Source: Bacteroidales bacterium
GTDB lineage: Bacteria; Bacteroidota; Bacteroidia; Bacteroidales; Bacteroidaceae
Direction of reading: 5' to 3'
DNA length: 12,324 bases
Assembly (NCBI GenBank): GCA_004555425.1
Contig: SFID01000108.1
Coordinates: 1 to 12,324, forward strand
How positions within the stretch are numbered: the first letter of the stretch is position 1; each line of letters begins with the position of its first letter. Positions 12,294 through 12,324 of this stretch are shown here, piece by piece. Position numbers and translations under genes: made by a program. A model generated the notes under the pieces. The model made no database searches, was not told the origin of the DNA, and saw only the letters and a list, made by a program, of their open reading frames with translations.

Positions 12294-12324
12294 GCCCCAT
12301 TTTAAAGGAAGAAATACATCGGAA

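Larger units (their letters stand above)
12124..12324 (+). repeat. Right copy of ~200-bp inverted repeat (outward promoter/terminator cassette)
   Basis: Inverted copy of 82-282. The identity reaches the last base of the window, so the repeat may continue beyond it. In order: conserved upstream block, palindrome, promoter, hairpin with T-run and the tail GGAAGAAATACATCGGAA. No ORF. Confidence 0.95.

Noticed and set aside
82..12324. Whole window as one composite transposon bounded by the inverted repeats
   Set aside because: The interior holds essential housekeeping genes and no transposase, and the repeats are promoter-terminator units rather than insertion sequence ends.

Overview
The window looks like chromosomal DNA from a Bacteroidales bacterium, most likely a Prevotella relative. 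The evidence is: Bacteroidetes-type promoters (TTTG, about 20 bases, TAnnTTTG), no clear Shine-Dalgarno sites, lipoproteins with short Cys signal peptides, the sppA-lpxK-purine nucleoside phosphorylase order, and a VirE/VapE-like ATPase with the C-terminal region typical of the Bacteroidetes forms. I name no species.

Layout. Positions 1-1313 hold no convincing gene. They contain the left copy of a ~200-base inverted repeat (82-282), an array of short palindromes with a constant linker (285-413), two MITE-like elements (431-616 and 1096-1285) and a candidate structured RNA ending in a T-tract (940-1082). Two unknown lipoprotein genes follow (1314-3009), closed by a strong terminator. After a 600-base intergenic region with GTGTAGGGT repeats and a -7 promoter motif comes the VapE-like ATPase (3617-4945). 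Its stop codon overlaps the stop of a convergent PstS-like lipoprotein gene (4942-5883).

The rest of the gene set is on the minus strand and is mostly housekeeping: a YafV-like carbon-nitrogen hydrolase (TTG start), purine nucleoside phosphorylase overlapping lpxK by 38 bases, lpxK (GTG start), sppA and exonuclease III (xth). sppA and lpxK are separated by a MITE-like element. Further copies or fragments lie upstream of sppA, upstream of xth and just before the VapE-like gene. The right end (12124-12324) is the inverted copy of the left-end repeat.

How it fits together. sppA (envelope protease), lpxK (lipid A 4'-kinase) and the phosphorylase gene form a co-oriented block, and the hydrolase and PstS-like genes continue in the same direction with a possible terminator, a palindrome array and a separate promoter between them. 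The most unusual feature is the pair of terminal repeats. Each holds a 12-bp-arm palindrome, a consensus Bacteroidetes promoter firing out of the window, and a GC-rich hairpin with a T-run directly after the predicted start. The stems differ between copies but keep pairing, including one compensatory double change, which suggests a selected ~45-nt RNA or a leader attenuator. Besides these there are three kinds of dispersed intergenic repeat (MITE-like elements, palindrome arrays, GTGTAGGGT repeats) and an RNA candidate with competing pairings.
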